A stretch of 64,000 bases of DNA, taken from NCBI RefSeq assembly GCF_047302465.1, contig NZ_CP178621.1, forward strand, positions 2,542,001 to 2,606,000. Direction: 5' to 3'. Both the position numbers and the translations under genes were made by a program. This document shows positions 8,913 to 17,540 of the stretch, one piece after another (the first letter of the stretch is position 1; each line of letters opens with the position of its first letter). Source of the DNA: JACMRP01 sp047302465 (lineage in GTDB: Bacteria > Bdellovibrionota > Bdellovibrionia > Bdellovibrionales > Bdellovibrionaceae). The notes under the pieces are model-generated. The model was not told the origin of the DNA. It searched no databases and saw only the letters and a list, made by a program, of their open reading frames with translations.

Positions 8913-9707
8913 TTATGCTAGGAAAGGGCGCAAAAATAAGCCCAAATCCCGGTCTGCACATCGTTGCGAAATAAACTCCGCCGACAGAGGGTTGTTTAAG
9001 AAATCATGAGCCACTTCATCGTTAAATTCAGCTCTACGAGAGTAACGAAGCTCCTGAGACTTATCCTGCACCAATGGCTCTAGTTCAAAGATAGACCCGT
9101 CTTTTAATAAGGACGTCAAACACTCGTGAGCGGCCTTCACCGCCAACATCCCTAGCTCGAACCCTTCCACCAATCGAGGTTTCGGAAGCGCATGCATGAT
9201 CATTTTGCCGGAATCCAAGCCCTTTGAAAGATAGTGAATCGTCGCTCCCACCATCTCAGGACGGCGATCTTGCAGAGCCCAGAAATTACAAGTGGCTCCG
9301 CGATAATAAGGAGAAACTCCCATGTGAATATTGATAGCTTTTTTGCGAAGAAGTAGGTCGCACAACTCACCACGAATCCAGCTAGCGCCGAAAACGACGA
9401 TATAATCCACAGACTCCAATTGCTTAAACCAAGCTACCGGGATGTTATTGACGTCCCCCATTTTAATAGGGAACACGCGCACGTTGCTTGGACCATATCC
9501 TGGATCACCAAAGACATTACGTTCTGCTTGTTGCATACGCGTAAAGTAGTCTTTCATAATGTCCGACTTATTGTAAAAGTCCTCAGTGGCTCCTGGGAAA
9601 ATCGTTGTGACCTCGCTGACAACCAAAACTTCAGAGGCAATTTTCGAGAAGCACTCGATCAGGTGACGATGACGCGGTTGATTGCTGGTAAAGAGGGCAA
9701 TTTTCAT
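8913..9707 (-). CDS. Sugar N-formyltransferase (formyl_trans_N family)
   Basis: A 264-residue protein related to methionyl-tRNA and sugar N-formyltransferases, which pass a formyl group from N10-formyltetrahydrofolate to an amine. The catalytic triad is present: Asn126 and His128 in INIHMGVSPYYRG, and Asp165 in KGLDSG. The short length and the lack of an OB-fold C-terminal domain favour a sugar substrate over Met-tRNA. It follows directly after a polysaccharide-deacetylase gene (7 bases apart), so the pair could free an amino group and then formylate it. That joint role is inference. Confidence 0.82.
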   Translation of the reverse strand: MKIALFTSNQPRHRHLIECFSKIASEVLVVSEVTTIFPGATEDFYNKSDIMKDYFTRMQQAERNVFGDPGYGPSNVRVFPIKMGDVNNIPVAWFKQLESVDYIVVFGASWIRGELCDLLLRKKAINIHMGVSPYYRGATCNFWALQDRRPEMVGATIHYLSKGLDSGKMIMHALPKPRLVEGFELGMLAVKAAHECLTSLLKDGSIFELEPLVQDKSQELRYSRRAEFNDEVAHDFLNNPLSAEFISQRCADRDLGLFLRPFLA

Positions 9708-9714
9708 AGGATGA

Positions 9715-10653
9715 CTAGGCTTTCATCATTTTAAAGACATTAATGTGATCTTCGCGCGGGATCTCGAGACGACTCTCAAATCCACTCTGCATATTGGCTC
9801 TAAAACCCATAGAGATATTGAGATCCTTCAAAAGTTCCAAAGTCCCGGCGTTGTACGAGTTGCACGGGTGAGACATGCACACCACTGGTAAGTGAAGGTG
9901 GTCCCGCAGGTATTTATTGTTGGTTGTATACTCCGCACGCTGCTGCTCAAGCGGCAGCAAGCCCATCGTTGTCGGATGACTGTGCGAATGCAGGCCAATA
10001 AAGTGTCCATCCTTATTCAGGGTTTTCACCTGTTCTGCCGACATCCAAAGAATCTCATTCAACCCTTCAAGACTGACGCCCGCCCTTTTGATCATATCCA
10101 AAAGAACCATATTGTAGCGATCGACCTTAAGGATGTGATCGCGAAGATAGCGGAACTTTTTATCATTGACCGTGTAAAAGCTGAAATTCTGAAGGTATTG
10201 ATTCGGATCAAATGTCGAGAGAGCTTTGTGGACTTCATCCGCCATCGGTGACTGATGAAGATAGGCCATGAACGCCTCATAAAAATCGTCGAAATTCTTA
10301 AAGTACTTACTACGGAAATAGCGGAAGACCTCAAGGTACTCGGATTTTCCCTCTAGAACAGAGCTATACACAAAGAAAAAGGCTTTAATACCATACTTAT
10401 CCATCACCGGTTTAGCGATGTCGTACTGGCATTTCAAGCTGTCGTCGAAGGTGATACAAACTTTGTTACCAAAGCCCGGACGGCCATAGTTTTCAAACCA
10501 ATCTTGAGCCGTTGTGATGTTTTCCAGACCAATAAAGTGAAGCAGATCTTCGAAGTCTTTCCCTGAAATACTTCCCTGCCCAGTCGGATGCCGCTCATCA
10601 TGAAAATGATGAAACATGATCCCATGAGGAACTTTAATCTGGTATTGCCCCAT
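9715..10653 (-). CDS. NodB-like polysaccharide deacetylase
   Basis: A carbohydrate esterase 4-type deacetylase. Motif 1 is CITFDDSLK (catalytic base and metal Asp), motif 2 is GLHSHSHP (His-x3-His metal ligands), and MSHPCNSYN resembles the later motif 3. No signal peptide is present, so it would act on a cytoplasmic nucleotide-linked or lipid-linked sugar rather than on murein. The ATG at 10653 is used because GAGG lies eight bases upstream; the base triplet before it is a GTG. It lies between the amidotransferase and formyltransferase genes of the nonulosonate operon. Confidence 0.85.
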   Translation of the reverse strand: MGQYQIKVPHGIMFHHFHDERHPTGQGSISGKDFEDLLHFIGLENITTAQDWFENYGRPGFGNKVCITFDDSLKCQYDIAKPVMDKYGIKAFFFVYSSVLEGKSEYLEVFRYFRSKYFKNFDDFYEAFMAYLHQSPMADEVHKALSTFDPNQYLQNFSFYTVNDKKFRYLRDHILKVDRYNMVLLDMIKRAGVSLEGLNEILWMSAEQVKTLNKDGHFIGLHSHSHPTTMGLLPLEQQRAEYTTNNKYLRDHLHLPVVCMSHPCNSYNAGTLELLKDLNISMGFRANMQSGFESRLEIPREDHINVFKMMKA

Positions 10654-10675
10654 CACAACGTCCTCTATCTATGAC

Positions 10676-11890
10676 TTATGACTGATGCCAAACAGCGTGT
10701 CTAAGTTTCCACTGCCCGTCTTCTTTTTTCCACAAGTGCTGAGATCTGTTCTCGTCACAAAGCTCGTGGAAACGCTCAGGCTTCATCTCTAGGAAAGTCA
10801 TCAAATCATTGAAGTAACGATCTGGGAACTCGCCATCAAACTTTTTAACCAACTGCACACCCTCTTCACGAGAGATGTGGTTGTTACGAATCTCTTGAGA
10901 AGCATCGTAAGAACAACGGCCAATACCGAACTTAATGTAAGTCGTATAGAAATGAAGATCATCGATCTTATCGTCAATGCTGTGATACTTGCAGTAAGTA
11001 CCTTGGCTGCGGAATGGACGTGCTTTGAAGCCCGTGTTTTCCGTCGCGTAGTAATACACCTCTTGCGGTGTCCAGCGCAAATAGTAGCCCAGGTAGTGAA
11101 TGTTGATATCTTTATTGGCTAAGTCTTTTTCTTCGATCGGAAGATAAATCTTAAGATCCGCATCCGAAAGTTTGTATCTTTCTTTCAACTCTTTGTACGG
11201 AAGACCCGCAAGGTAAATACTGTCGAGGTTTTGCGAGCTAAAGTATGATTTATCACGCAATGAAGAGTTGTTCTCGGCAATAGGGTTTCCGTACTCTGCT
11301 TCGTTCTCTCCGTAGAATACCAGGTTGATCCCCAATTTCGCCGCAATCTTTGGCGCTACGTTTTTTTGTCCCAACATGAATGTTTGGAAAGGATGGAAAA
11401 TGTTTTCGATAGAAAGGCGAGTTAGAAGCTTTTGAACCTGACCGTTCGGCTTGATAGTCATGTTGTCAAAGCCACCGATTTCAATCCAGTTCTTCCAGTT
11501 TTCATACCCGTAAGTCGTGTACATGATTGGTGGCCATGTCAGAGTCAGTGGGTTCATGCCGTATTTGTATTTAAGAATGTGCGCTTGATAGGCGCTGTCT
11601 TTTCCACCGCTACCAGGAACTAGGCAGTCGTAAGAACCGTCTTTGCTACGATACTTGTCCAATAATGCGACCAACTCTTTTTCACGCATATTCCAGTCGA
11701 TGCGATCTTTAGACTCAGACGCGCGACAAGCGTCGCAAATACCTTGTTCATCAAATCCGATAGTCGATTTTTTTGTATCTTTCGTGTGCTTATGCTCAGC
11801 GGCCGATGAAGGGCGCTGATTCGAGATCACACACTTTTTACAAAACTTCACATCGTGAGGAAGACCAAATTTAGTTTCAAATCTTTCCAT
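10676..11890 (-). CDS. N-acetyl sugar amidotransferase, WbpG/PseA family
   Basis: Member of the family that turns an N-acetyl group of a sugar into an acetamidino group, using ATP and ammonia delivered by a HisH/HisF pair. Visible features are two zinc-ribbon-like Cys pairs (Cys17/Cys20 and Cys52/Cys55) and the PP-loop SGGKDS at 94-99, which binds ATP. The 404 residues are of normal length. The next genes upstream are hisH and hisF copies, the same trio as in Pseudomonas O-antigen and Campylobacter flagellin sugar loci. The most likely substrate is the legionaminic acid or a precursor made by the surrounding genes, giving an acetamidino derivative. Confidence 0.88.
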   Translation of the reverse strand: MERFETKFGLPHDVKFCKKCVISNQRPSSAAEHKHTKDTKKSTIGFDEQGICDACRASESKDRIDWNMREKELVALLDKYRSKDGSYDCLVPGSGGKDSAYQAHILKYKYGMNPLTLTWPPIMYTTYGYENWKNWIEIGGFDNMTIKPNGQVQKLLTRLSIENIFHPFQTFMLGQKNVAPKIAAKLGINLVFYGENEAEYGNPIAENNSSLRDKSYFSSQNLDSIYLAGLPYKELKERYKLSDADLKIYLPIEEKDLANKDINIHYLGYYLRWTPQEVYYYATENTGFKARPFRSQGTYCKYHSIDDKIDDLHFYTTYIKFGIGRCSYDASQEIRNNHISREEGVQLVKKFDGEFPDRYFNDLMTFLEMKPERFHELCDENRSQHLWKKEDGQWKLRHAVWHQS

Positions 11891-11899
11891 TACATTCCC

Positions 11900-12526
11900 T
11901 TATAGATTGTTCAGCCAATTTGCATAAATTTTGAGACCATCCAATCCGCTCTTCTCTGGATGACCCTGAACGCCAAAGACATTACCGCGTCTCAGGACAA
12001 CTGGGTATTGAAAGTTATGATAGCGACAGGTGCTGATCACACAAGATGGATCTTCAGGCTGAACATAAAAAGAGTGGACTAAAAACAACTTAGATTCCGG
12101 TCCCAGGCCAGCAATAAACGAGTCTTCCTTTTGTGTTTCCAGGAAGTTCCAGCCTATGAAAGGGACGCTGAGCTCTTGCCCGTCAAAAGAGGAAGGAAAC
12201 TTACGAACCACGCCTGGAAGAATCCCCAAGCCTTCGTGGCTGCCAAACTCGTCGCTTTTAGAAAACATCAGCTGCAAACCTAAGCAAACTCCCAGGAAAG
12301 GCTTCCCCGCAAGCGCTTCATGGCGCAATACATCAACAAGCCCCTGCTCGCGCAGGCGATTCATAGCATCACCAAATGCACCAACCCCCGGAAGCAAAAC
12401 GCCATCGGCAGATGCAATCACATTTTTGTCGCTAGAAACGATAGGCGTTACGCCACTCGCCATCAAGGCTTGTTTAATGCTAAACAAGTTTCCAACGCCG
12501 TAGTCGACTATCACTACTTTTTTCAT
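11900..12526 (-). CDS. hisH: HisH-type glutamine amidotransferase dedicated to sugar amidination
   Basis: Class I glutaminase that hydrolyses glutamine and sends ammonia to its HisF partner. The nucleophile is Cys81 in GVCLGLQ, and the His-x-Glu of the triad is in QGHPEKSG near the C-terminus; VDYGVGNLFS and LPGVGAFGDAM are the usual HisH blocks. The ATG at 12526 is chosen because AGGG lies five bases upstream and it places VVIVDYG at the family position; an ATG four codons earlier also exists. No other histidine genes are near, and the product lies next to a sugar amidotransferase, so it is probably the HisH2 of that module and not the histidine-pathway enzyme. Confidence 0.88.
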   Translation of the reverse strand: MKKVVIVDYGVGNLFSIKQALMASGVTPIVSSDKNVIASADGVLLPGVGAFGDAMNRLREQGLVDVLRHEALAGKPFLGVCLGLQLMFSKSDEFGSHEGLGILPGVVRKFPSSFDGQELSVPFIGWNFLETQKEDSFIAGLGPESKLFLVHSFYVQPEDPSCVISTCRYHNFQYPVVLRRGNVFGVQGHPEKSGLDGLKIYANWLNNL

Positions 12527-13389
12527 AGAGCCCTGCATACCACTTTCATTTCTCTAAGTCTATTTGCCGCGTCTTTCAAGGAAATTGGTTTAATCTTCGC
12601 GAAGGAACGATTTGCCTTCAGAAAGCTGGTGTTGCCCTCTCTCTGGGCAGTAGGGTCTGCGATGGTGCTCTGTTTTGCGACTAGGTCGTAGTGAAAAATA
12701 GAAGCTGCGGCAATTCCATTGACGGTGGTCTCGGTCACAAGCTTGGCGATGTCATCTACAGACGCCGCTCCCCCATGGGCCACAACAGGAATTTTCACCA
12801 ATGAGGTCACTTGCTTGATCAAGTCGAGATCAAAGCCTTCCCCCGTCCCCTCACGGTCGACTGAGGTAATAACCAACTCCCCGGCACCCAAGGATTCCAC
12901 TCGGCGAACCCACTCCATCACCTCGACGCCAGTGTCTTCGCGCCCATTATCGACAAAGCACAAATAAGAACCATTAGGTTGTTTAATCGCTTCAACCGTC
13001 ACGACAATTGTCGAAGACCCAAAACGATGGGCCGCAGACTCAATCAGCTTCGGATTGCGAATGACCGCTGTATTCAAAGAAACCTTGTCGGCTCCTGAGT
13101 CTAATACTTTTTTAATATCCTCTAGACTACGAATTCCGCCACCGACGGTGATAGGAATGAAAATGTTCGAGGCAATCTGGGAAATCATTTCTGTCAGACT
13201 ATTGCGCTCGTAAAGGCTCGCCACGACGTCCATACAAAAAATTTCATCGGCCCCATTTTCGTAATAGTGTTTGGCAAAAATCGCTGGATCACCCATGACC
13301 CGCAATCCCTCAAGATGAATGCCCTTCACCAAGTTTGGACCTTTGATATCAAGACGAGGAATAAGTCTTACGTATCTTTTCTGTTCCAT
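12523..13389 (-). CDS. hisF: HisF-like ammonia-channelling cyclase subunit with altered active-site acids
   Basis: A 288-residue half-barrel protein of the HisF family. Asp14 (IPRLDIKG) corresponds to the first catalytic Asp, and TVGGGIRS and HGGA are the phosphate loops. The second catalytic Asp, in the AIDAKR block of the Thermotoga enzyme, is Glu133 here (VTVEAIK), and SIDRDGT reads SVDREGT with Glu180. A C-terminal extension of about 30 residues goes beyond usual HisF. These changes suit a protein kept for binding HisH and passing ammonia to the WbpG-type enzyme rather than for making imidazole glycerol phosphate. It overlaps hisH. Confidence 0.87.
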   Translation of the reverse strand: MEQKRYVRLIPRLDIKGPNLVKGIHLEGLRVMGDPAIFAKHYYENGADEIFCMDVVASLYERNSLTEMISQIASNIFIPITVGGGIRSLEDIKKVLDSGADKVSLNTAVIRNPKLIESAAHRFGSSTIVVTVEAIKQPNGSYLCFVDNGREDTGVEVMEWVRRVESLGAGELVITSVDREGTGEGFDLDLIKQVTSLVKIPVVAHGGAASVDDIAKLVTETTVNGIAAASIFHYDLVAKQSTIADPTAQREGNTSFLKANRSFAKIKPISLKDAANRLREMKVVCRAL

Positions 13390-13398
13390 CCGCTACCT

Positions 13399-14037
13399 CT
13401 ACAAATACTTTTCGCCCGGCGCTCTGGACCGGATTACTTTACAAGGATTTCCATAAGCCACAACACTGCCTGGGAGATCCTCTAAAACCGTGGCGCCAGC
13501 ACCAACCACGACATGATCCTGAAGCTTTACGTTGTGAATCAGATTGGCTCCAAGACCGATGGCACAATATTCTCCCAAGACTACGCCGCCGCCACAGGTC
13601 ACCCCTGGAGCCAGGCTGGCAAAATCCCCAAGAACGCCATCATGATCAACACTGCTGCGAGTATTGAGGATTACATGAGAACCTACTTTAGAAAACGGAC
13701 CCACAACCGCGCCATCCAACACAACCGTGCCCGGGCCTATAACAGCCGAAGGAGACACCGACGATCTTGGATGAAAGACGCGAACAAATTCAAAATCAGG
13801 AATCATTTGCAGGATTTTTTTACTGATCTCGGCACGTACAAAATTGTCACCAATCGCGACAACGCCTTTTTTGATACCCGAAGCAACCAATTCAGGCTCT
13901 GAGAGAACCTTACCTTGTGATGAAGTCGAACTTTGACGGTCGACGAAACCCACAAGCTCGTAGCGCCCTTCGAGCTTTAATGCATCGGCAACAACGCGCC
14001 CGTGTCCACCCATTCCGAAAATGACTACTTTATCCAT
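13399..14037 (-). CDS. legH: PglD/NeuD-type sugar N-acetyltransferase, probable LegH
   Basis: The N-terminal domain is a small Rossmann-like fold with VIFGMGGHGRVV, the rest a left-handed beta-helix of hexapeptide repeats (SAVIGPGTVVLDGAVV, LGDFASLAPGVTCGGG). The catalytic His is in SSVDHDG. This architecture and length (212 residues) match PglD, which acetylates the 4-amino group of a UDP-amino sugar. It lies one base downstream of the legC stop, and LegC makes exactly such an amino sugar, so it fits LegH. Confidence 0.85.
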   Translation of the reverse strand: MDKVVIFGMGGHGRVVADALKLEGRYELVGFVDRQSSTSSQGKVLSEPELVASGIKKGVVAIGDNFVRAEISKKILQMIPDFEFVRVFHPRSSVSPSAVIGPGTVVLDGAVVGPFSKVGSHVILNTRSSVDHDGVLGDFASLAPGVTCGGGVVLGEYCAIGLGANLIHNVKLQDHVVVGAGATVLEDLPGSVVAYGNPCKVIRSRAPGEKYL

Positions 14038-14038
14038 T

Positions 14039-15193
14039 TTAGCAAGACCTTACACTGCTTGGGATATTGACGATTCGCGCTTCATAGAAAGACGCGTTCT
14101 CAAGCGACGTTGAAATTGAACCTTTGTACATCGGCAAAGTGGGAAGAAGCTTCCAAATCGGTCGCGCCATCACCCCTTTTGCATTGCTGGCTTTTAAGAA
14201 CTCGTCTCGTTCTTGAAGACTCTCCAACTGAATCGCATTCAGCCAATAGTTCGAACGACAGTTCGCGGGCTCTACAATAAACCTTGTTCCCACTGAGGCA
14301 AAAAACTGACGATAGCTTTCTGCCGTTTTTCTTTTATCCTCGACAAACTCGGTGATTTTTTCCATTTGCGCACAGGCAAAAGCCGCATTCAAATTTGGCA
14401 AACGATAGTTGTATCCAACCTCGTCGTGGACAAACTCCCATGCGTGAGGAACTTTTGCCGTTGTCGATAAATGTTTAATTCGTTTTGCAAGCTCAGGATC
14501 CGAGGTGACGATCATCCCGCCGCCTCCGCAAGTGACAATTTTATTTCCGTTAAAACTAAAGATCGAAAGTTTGCCGGCTCTGCCAACATGCTGACCTTTA
14601 TAGAAAGAACCTAAGGCTTCCGCCGCGTCCTCAAGAACTGCAATGTGATGTTTCTCACAGATAGCCGCGATCTCGTCCATTTTTACTGGGTGGCCAAAGA
14701 CATGCATTGGAATACAAACTTTGATCGCACGCCCAGAAGCCTTGTGAACACAAACCCCTTGCGCGTTGATCATGGTTTCTTTTTTTAGAAAGTCCTCGAG
14801 TTTTTCAGGGCACATCCCAAGATTGTCTTTGGCGCTATCGATAAAAACAGGGCTTGCACCACAATATGCAATCGGATTAGCAGTCGCAATAAAGCTCAAC
14901 GCTTGAGCCAAAACCAAATCCCCTTGCCCTACACCCAACGCCACAAGGGAAAGATGCAATGCCGAGGTTCCATTGGTTGTCGCGATGGCAAAAGGAATGT
15001 TGGTATATTCCGAGATCATTTTTTCAAATTTTCCGACATACTCACCAACAGAGGAAATGAATGTCGAATCGATGCAATCTTGGACGAGGTCTTTTTCTCT
15101 TTGAGAAATTCGTGGCTCATGCAAAGGAATGAATTTGCCACTAGCCGTTGGATCGTAAAGATCTCTGGTGAAATTTAAGAACTTCTCAAGCAT
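14039..15193 (-). CDS. legC: PLP-dependent NDP-4-keto-6-deoxy sugar aminotransferase, LegC-like
   Basis: DegT/DnrJ/EryC1/StrS family enzyme of about 384 residues that adds the 4-amino group. TTNGTSALHLSL forms the cofactor phosphate loop, LEDAAEALGSFY carries the Asp that contacts the pyridine nitrogen, and the Schiff-base Lys is in SFNGNKIVTCGGGG. The ATG at 15193 is preferred; the frame extends upstream only to a TTG at 15205. It is the first gene of the minus-strand operon and its upstream region is shared with the divergent ligase gene. Confidence 0.88.
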   Translation of the reverse strand: MLEKFLNFTRDLYDPTASGKFIPLHEPRISQREKDLVQDCIDSTFISSVGEYVGKFEKMISEYTNIPFAIATTNGTSALHLSLVALGVGQGDLVLAQALSFIATANPIAYCGASPVFIDSAKDNLGMCPEKLEDFLKKETMINAQGVCVHKASGRAIKVCIPMHVFGHPVKMDEIAAICEKHHIAVLEDAAEALGSFYKGQHVGRAGKLSIFSFNGNKIVTCGGGGMIVTSDPELAKRIKHLSTTAKVPHAWEFVHDEVGYNYRLPNLNAAFACAQMEKITEFVEDKRKTAESYRQFFASVGTRFIVEPANCRSNYWLNAIQLESLQERDEFLKASNAKGVMARPIWKLLPTLPMYKGSISTSLENASFYEARIVNIPSSVRSC

Positions 15194-15246
15194 GGCGCCC
15201 CGCAAACACTGAAAAATGATAGACGAACATCTTACAATATCGTGAC

Positions 15247-15267
15247 CAAGACGACTAGCAAGACGAC
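15247..15267. repeat. Tandem 9-base direct repeat in the legC/ligase divergent region
   Basis: CAAGACGAC occurs twice, 12 bases apart start to start, in the 246-base gap between the divergent legC and ligase genes. The spacing of slightly over one helical turn could suit a dimeric regulator, but no known operator is recognised. A weak minus-strand promoter (TTGCTA, about 16 bases, TATTGT) overlaps the repeats. The plus-strand leader also has an 8-bp stem (15404-15424) just before the ligase ribosome-binding site. Confidence 0.35.
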
Positions 15268-15439
15268 CAAAATCCCAACTTATTACGGCGCATCAACAAA
15301 CGAATTCCCCTTCGACACCTAACGCGTGTGCTACAAAAAACACACTTTTGCCTCGTCAATGTAAAGCCCTTCTTCTAGTATACGCCTTTTGCCTGTTTTC
15401 CGGGAAAAGAGCTGCTCTCTTTTCTTAGAGGAATTGTAA

Positions 15440-16753
15440 ATGAACTCGTTTCCCGTGACCGCCCTTCGAGAGTTCTTGTCTCGTCGGGAATACCTTTGGG
15501 GGCTCCTTCTCCTCTGCTTCATGCAGTTTTCGCTGCTGACTTCACAAACAGGAATGGATTTCTTTGCCGGCGCCATGCTCCTGACCTCTCTGTATTGGAC
15601 TGCGAAATACTACAAAATGCCGTGGAGTTGGCCACGCCTTGGATTGTGGTGGCTCTGGGGAAGCTGGCTTTTTGTCATCGGACTGGGGCTCGCGCTCAAC
15701 CCACTGTCATCCTCTTGGCAGGATCTGTTTTTTGAATTTCGCTGGATTCTGGATTTCTATGTGTTCATCCTGTTCTGGTCGGTCTTTGGTGAAAACCCAA
15801 AAGTGCTTAAGTTTTTTGCCGTCGCCCTTGCTCTGTGCTCTCTTGTTGCCGTTGTTATCTATGCTCTGGGCTACAATCCCCTAGCAGAACCCTTTTCCCA
15901 AAGAGCCATCAATCTGCAGAACTTTGCAAATTGGCGAGCCGGCGGAATCTTCAATCACTCAATGCCACTAGCACATACCTACGGTCCGCTCCTCATGGTT
16001 TTCATCGGAGTTCTTTTAGCTCATTGGCGAACAAAGCAGCGTTTGTCCCCTTGGATTTACGCCGCATTCATTCTTACTGCAGCTACGATTCTTCTAACCT
16101 TCACTCGTGGAGTGTGGATTGGGGTGGCGAGTGGACTGTTAGTCATGGGTTATTTGATTAATAGAAAATGGGGCATTCTCCTGACTGCCGGACTGATTGG
16201 CCTTGGGCTGATCGGCTTTGCAAGCAGTCAAAAAATTCGCGAGCGCATTACCACAACCATCAATCTCTCTGTACGTGGGGATAGCGAACGTTTGACACTT
16301 TGGAAAACCAACTGGGAGATGTTCAAAGATCGACCTCTGTTGGGAGCAGGCTATGGACAAAACCGTGCACGGCTGCGCGAGTACTATGACAGAATGGGCG
16401 TGCCAGCTGGTTACTTTGAGGGACACGCGCACAACCAGTACATGCATTTTTTAGCGGGAACCGGGATCTTGGGTCTTCTGTGCTACCTGTACTTCATGTT
16501 TTTCACTCTGAGAACCGCGTATCTGGCTTATAGAAAAGCGACCTCTCCACTACAAATGGGGATCGGGCTTGGCGGTATCGGTGCCATGATATGTTTTTAT
16601 ATCGGAGGCCTCACTGAAGCTAATTTCTCGATAGGGAAAAACCGCTTTATGATTTTATTTATCATTGCGTGGACGACGAGTATTTATCTACAGCAATTGT
16701 ATTTAAGCTCTGGCAGATCTGCTTCGCTTCGCGGTGATAAGCACTCGTCTTAG
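15440..16753 (+). CDS. O-antigen ligase/polymerase (Wzy_C family membrane protein)
   Basis: A 437-residue protein with ten or more hydrophobic segments and a large periplasmic loop in the second half. The Wzy_C signature is clear: RGDSERLTLWKTNWEMF, PLLGAGYGQN, and HAHNQYMHFLAGTGILG with the conserved His residues. WaaL ligases and Wzy polymerases share this domain and cannot be told apart here; it is the only such gene seen. GAGGAA lies ahead of the ATG. The last 51 bases overlap the 3' end of the convergent glycosyltransferase gene. Confidence 0.85.
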   Translation: MNSFPVTALREFLSRREYLWGLLLLCFMQFSLLTSQTGMDFFAGAMLLTSLYWTAKYYKMPWSWPRLGLWWLWGSWLFVIGLGLALNPLSSSWQDLFFEFRWILDFYVFILFWSVFGENPKVLKFFAVALALCSLVAVVIYALGYNPLAEPFSQRAINLQNFANWRAGGIFNHSMPLAHTYGPLLMVFIGVLLAHWRTKQRLSPWIYAAFILTAATILLTFTRGVWIGVASGLLVMGYLINRKWGILLTAGLIGLGLIGFASSQKIRERITTTINLSVRGDSERLTLWKTNWEMFKDRPLLGAGYGQNRARLREYYDRMGVPAGYFEGHAHNQYMHFLAGTGILGLLCYLYFMFFTLRTAYLAYRKATSPLQMGIGLGGIGAMICFYIGGLTEANFSIGKNRFMILFIIAWTTSIYLQQLYLSSGRSASLRGDKHSS

Positions 16754-17527
16754 ATATTTAAGAAACGAGAATGCCAAAAGTGGGTAGTACATTCCCACAG
16801 AGACCAGGCCGTCATTCTTAAGCCGACGGTACATATCCAACTCACCTTTTTCATGTTTCCAAAGCTGGGCACTAAGCCCAGCATCGCCATAATCTGACTT
16901 AAATGAGTACGCTAAAGGTGCTTCCAAAACGTAAGCTTTGTGCCCATTCAAAACAATAGTCAACCACAGCAAATAGTCTTCAGAATGGCGCTTTCCCGGA
17001 AAAAAGCGAAACGGAACATCACGACGAAGCATCACAGAACGAGTCGGAAACTGATTTGAAAACAAAAGTTTCTTTGCGATCACTGGACGGTCAACGACTG
17101 CCAAAACCTTGTCATTAGGTGCCGTGGTGCCTTCGACCTGCTGGGTTCCATGCCCCGTCAAAGCCACGTCTGGATGGGTTTTCATCCAAGAGTACTGAAT
17201 TTCTAATTTTTGTGGGTGCCAGCTGTCATCAGAATCCAAAAAAGCAATATATGGATTTTGGGCAGATTCCCAGCCAACATTTCTAGCGCTGCCTGGTCCC
17301 GCATTTACTTTTTGCTCTAGAACTCGAATCCAATTCTCTGGATATTGTTTGGCAATCTCTTTCAGTCTTTGAAGCGTGTCATCGCCACTTTGATCCTCGA
17401 CCAAAATCACTTCCGCCGGAAGAGCTGTTTGCGCTGCCACCGAAGCCAACGCCCGCACAATAGTGTCTTTGCAACGGTAGCAAGGAATGACAACAGAGAC
17501 AGGAATTTTTTCGTGCAATGTGGACAT
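16703..17527 (-). CDS. Family 2 glycosyltransferase
   Basis: A GT-A fold transferase of 274 residues. The N-terminus VSVVIPCYRCKDTI starts the nucleotide-binding domain, NAGPGSARNVG follows and the metal-binding DxD is FLDSDDSW. No membrane segment is obvious. It is the last gene of the long minus-strand O-antigen operon and its 3' end overlaps that of the ligase gene by 51 bases. Donor and acceptor are unknown. Confidence 0.85.
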   Translation of the reverse strand: MSTLHEKIPVSVVIPCYRCKDTIVRALASVAAQTALPAEVILVEDQSGDDTLQRLKEIAKQYPENWIRVLEQKVNAGPGSARNVGWESAQNPYIAFLDSDDSWHPQKLEIQYSWMKTHPDVALTGHGTQQVEGTTAPNDKVLAVVDRPVIAKKLLFSNQFPTRSVMLRRDVPFRFFPGKRHSEDYLLWLTIVLNGHKAYVLEAPLAYSFKSDYGDAGLSAQLWKHEKGELDMYRRLKNDGLVSVGMYYPLLAFSFLKYLRRVLITAKRSRSARA

Positions 17528-17540
17528 ATCCCCTCGTCAG

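Noticed and set aside
11900..13389. hisH/hisF as part of histidine biosynthesis
   Set aside because: No other his gene is near, the pair lies within a sugar operon beside a WbpG/PseA homologue, and HisF has altered catalytic acids.
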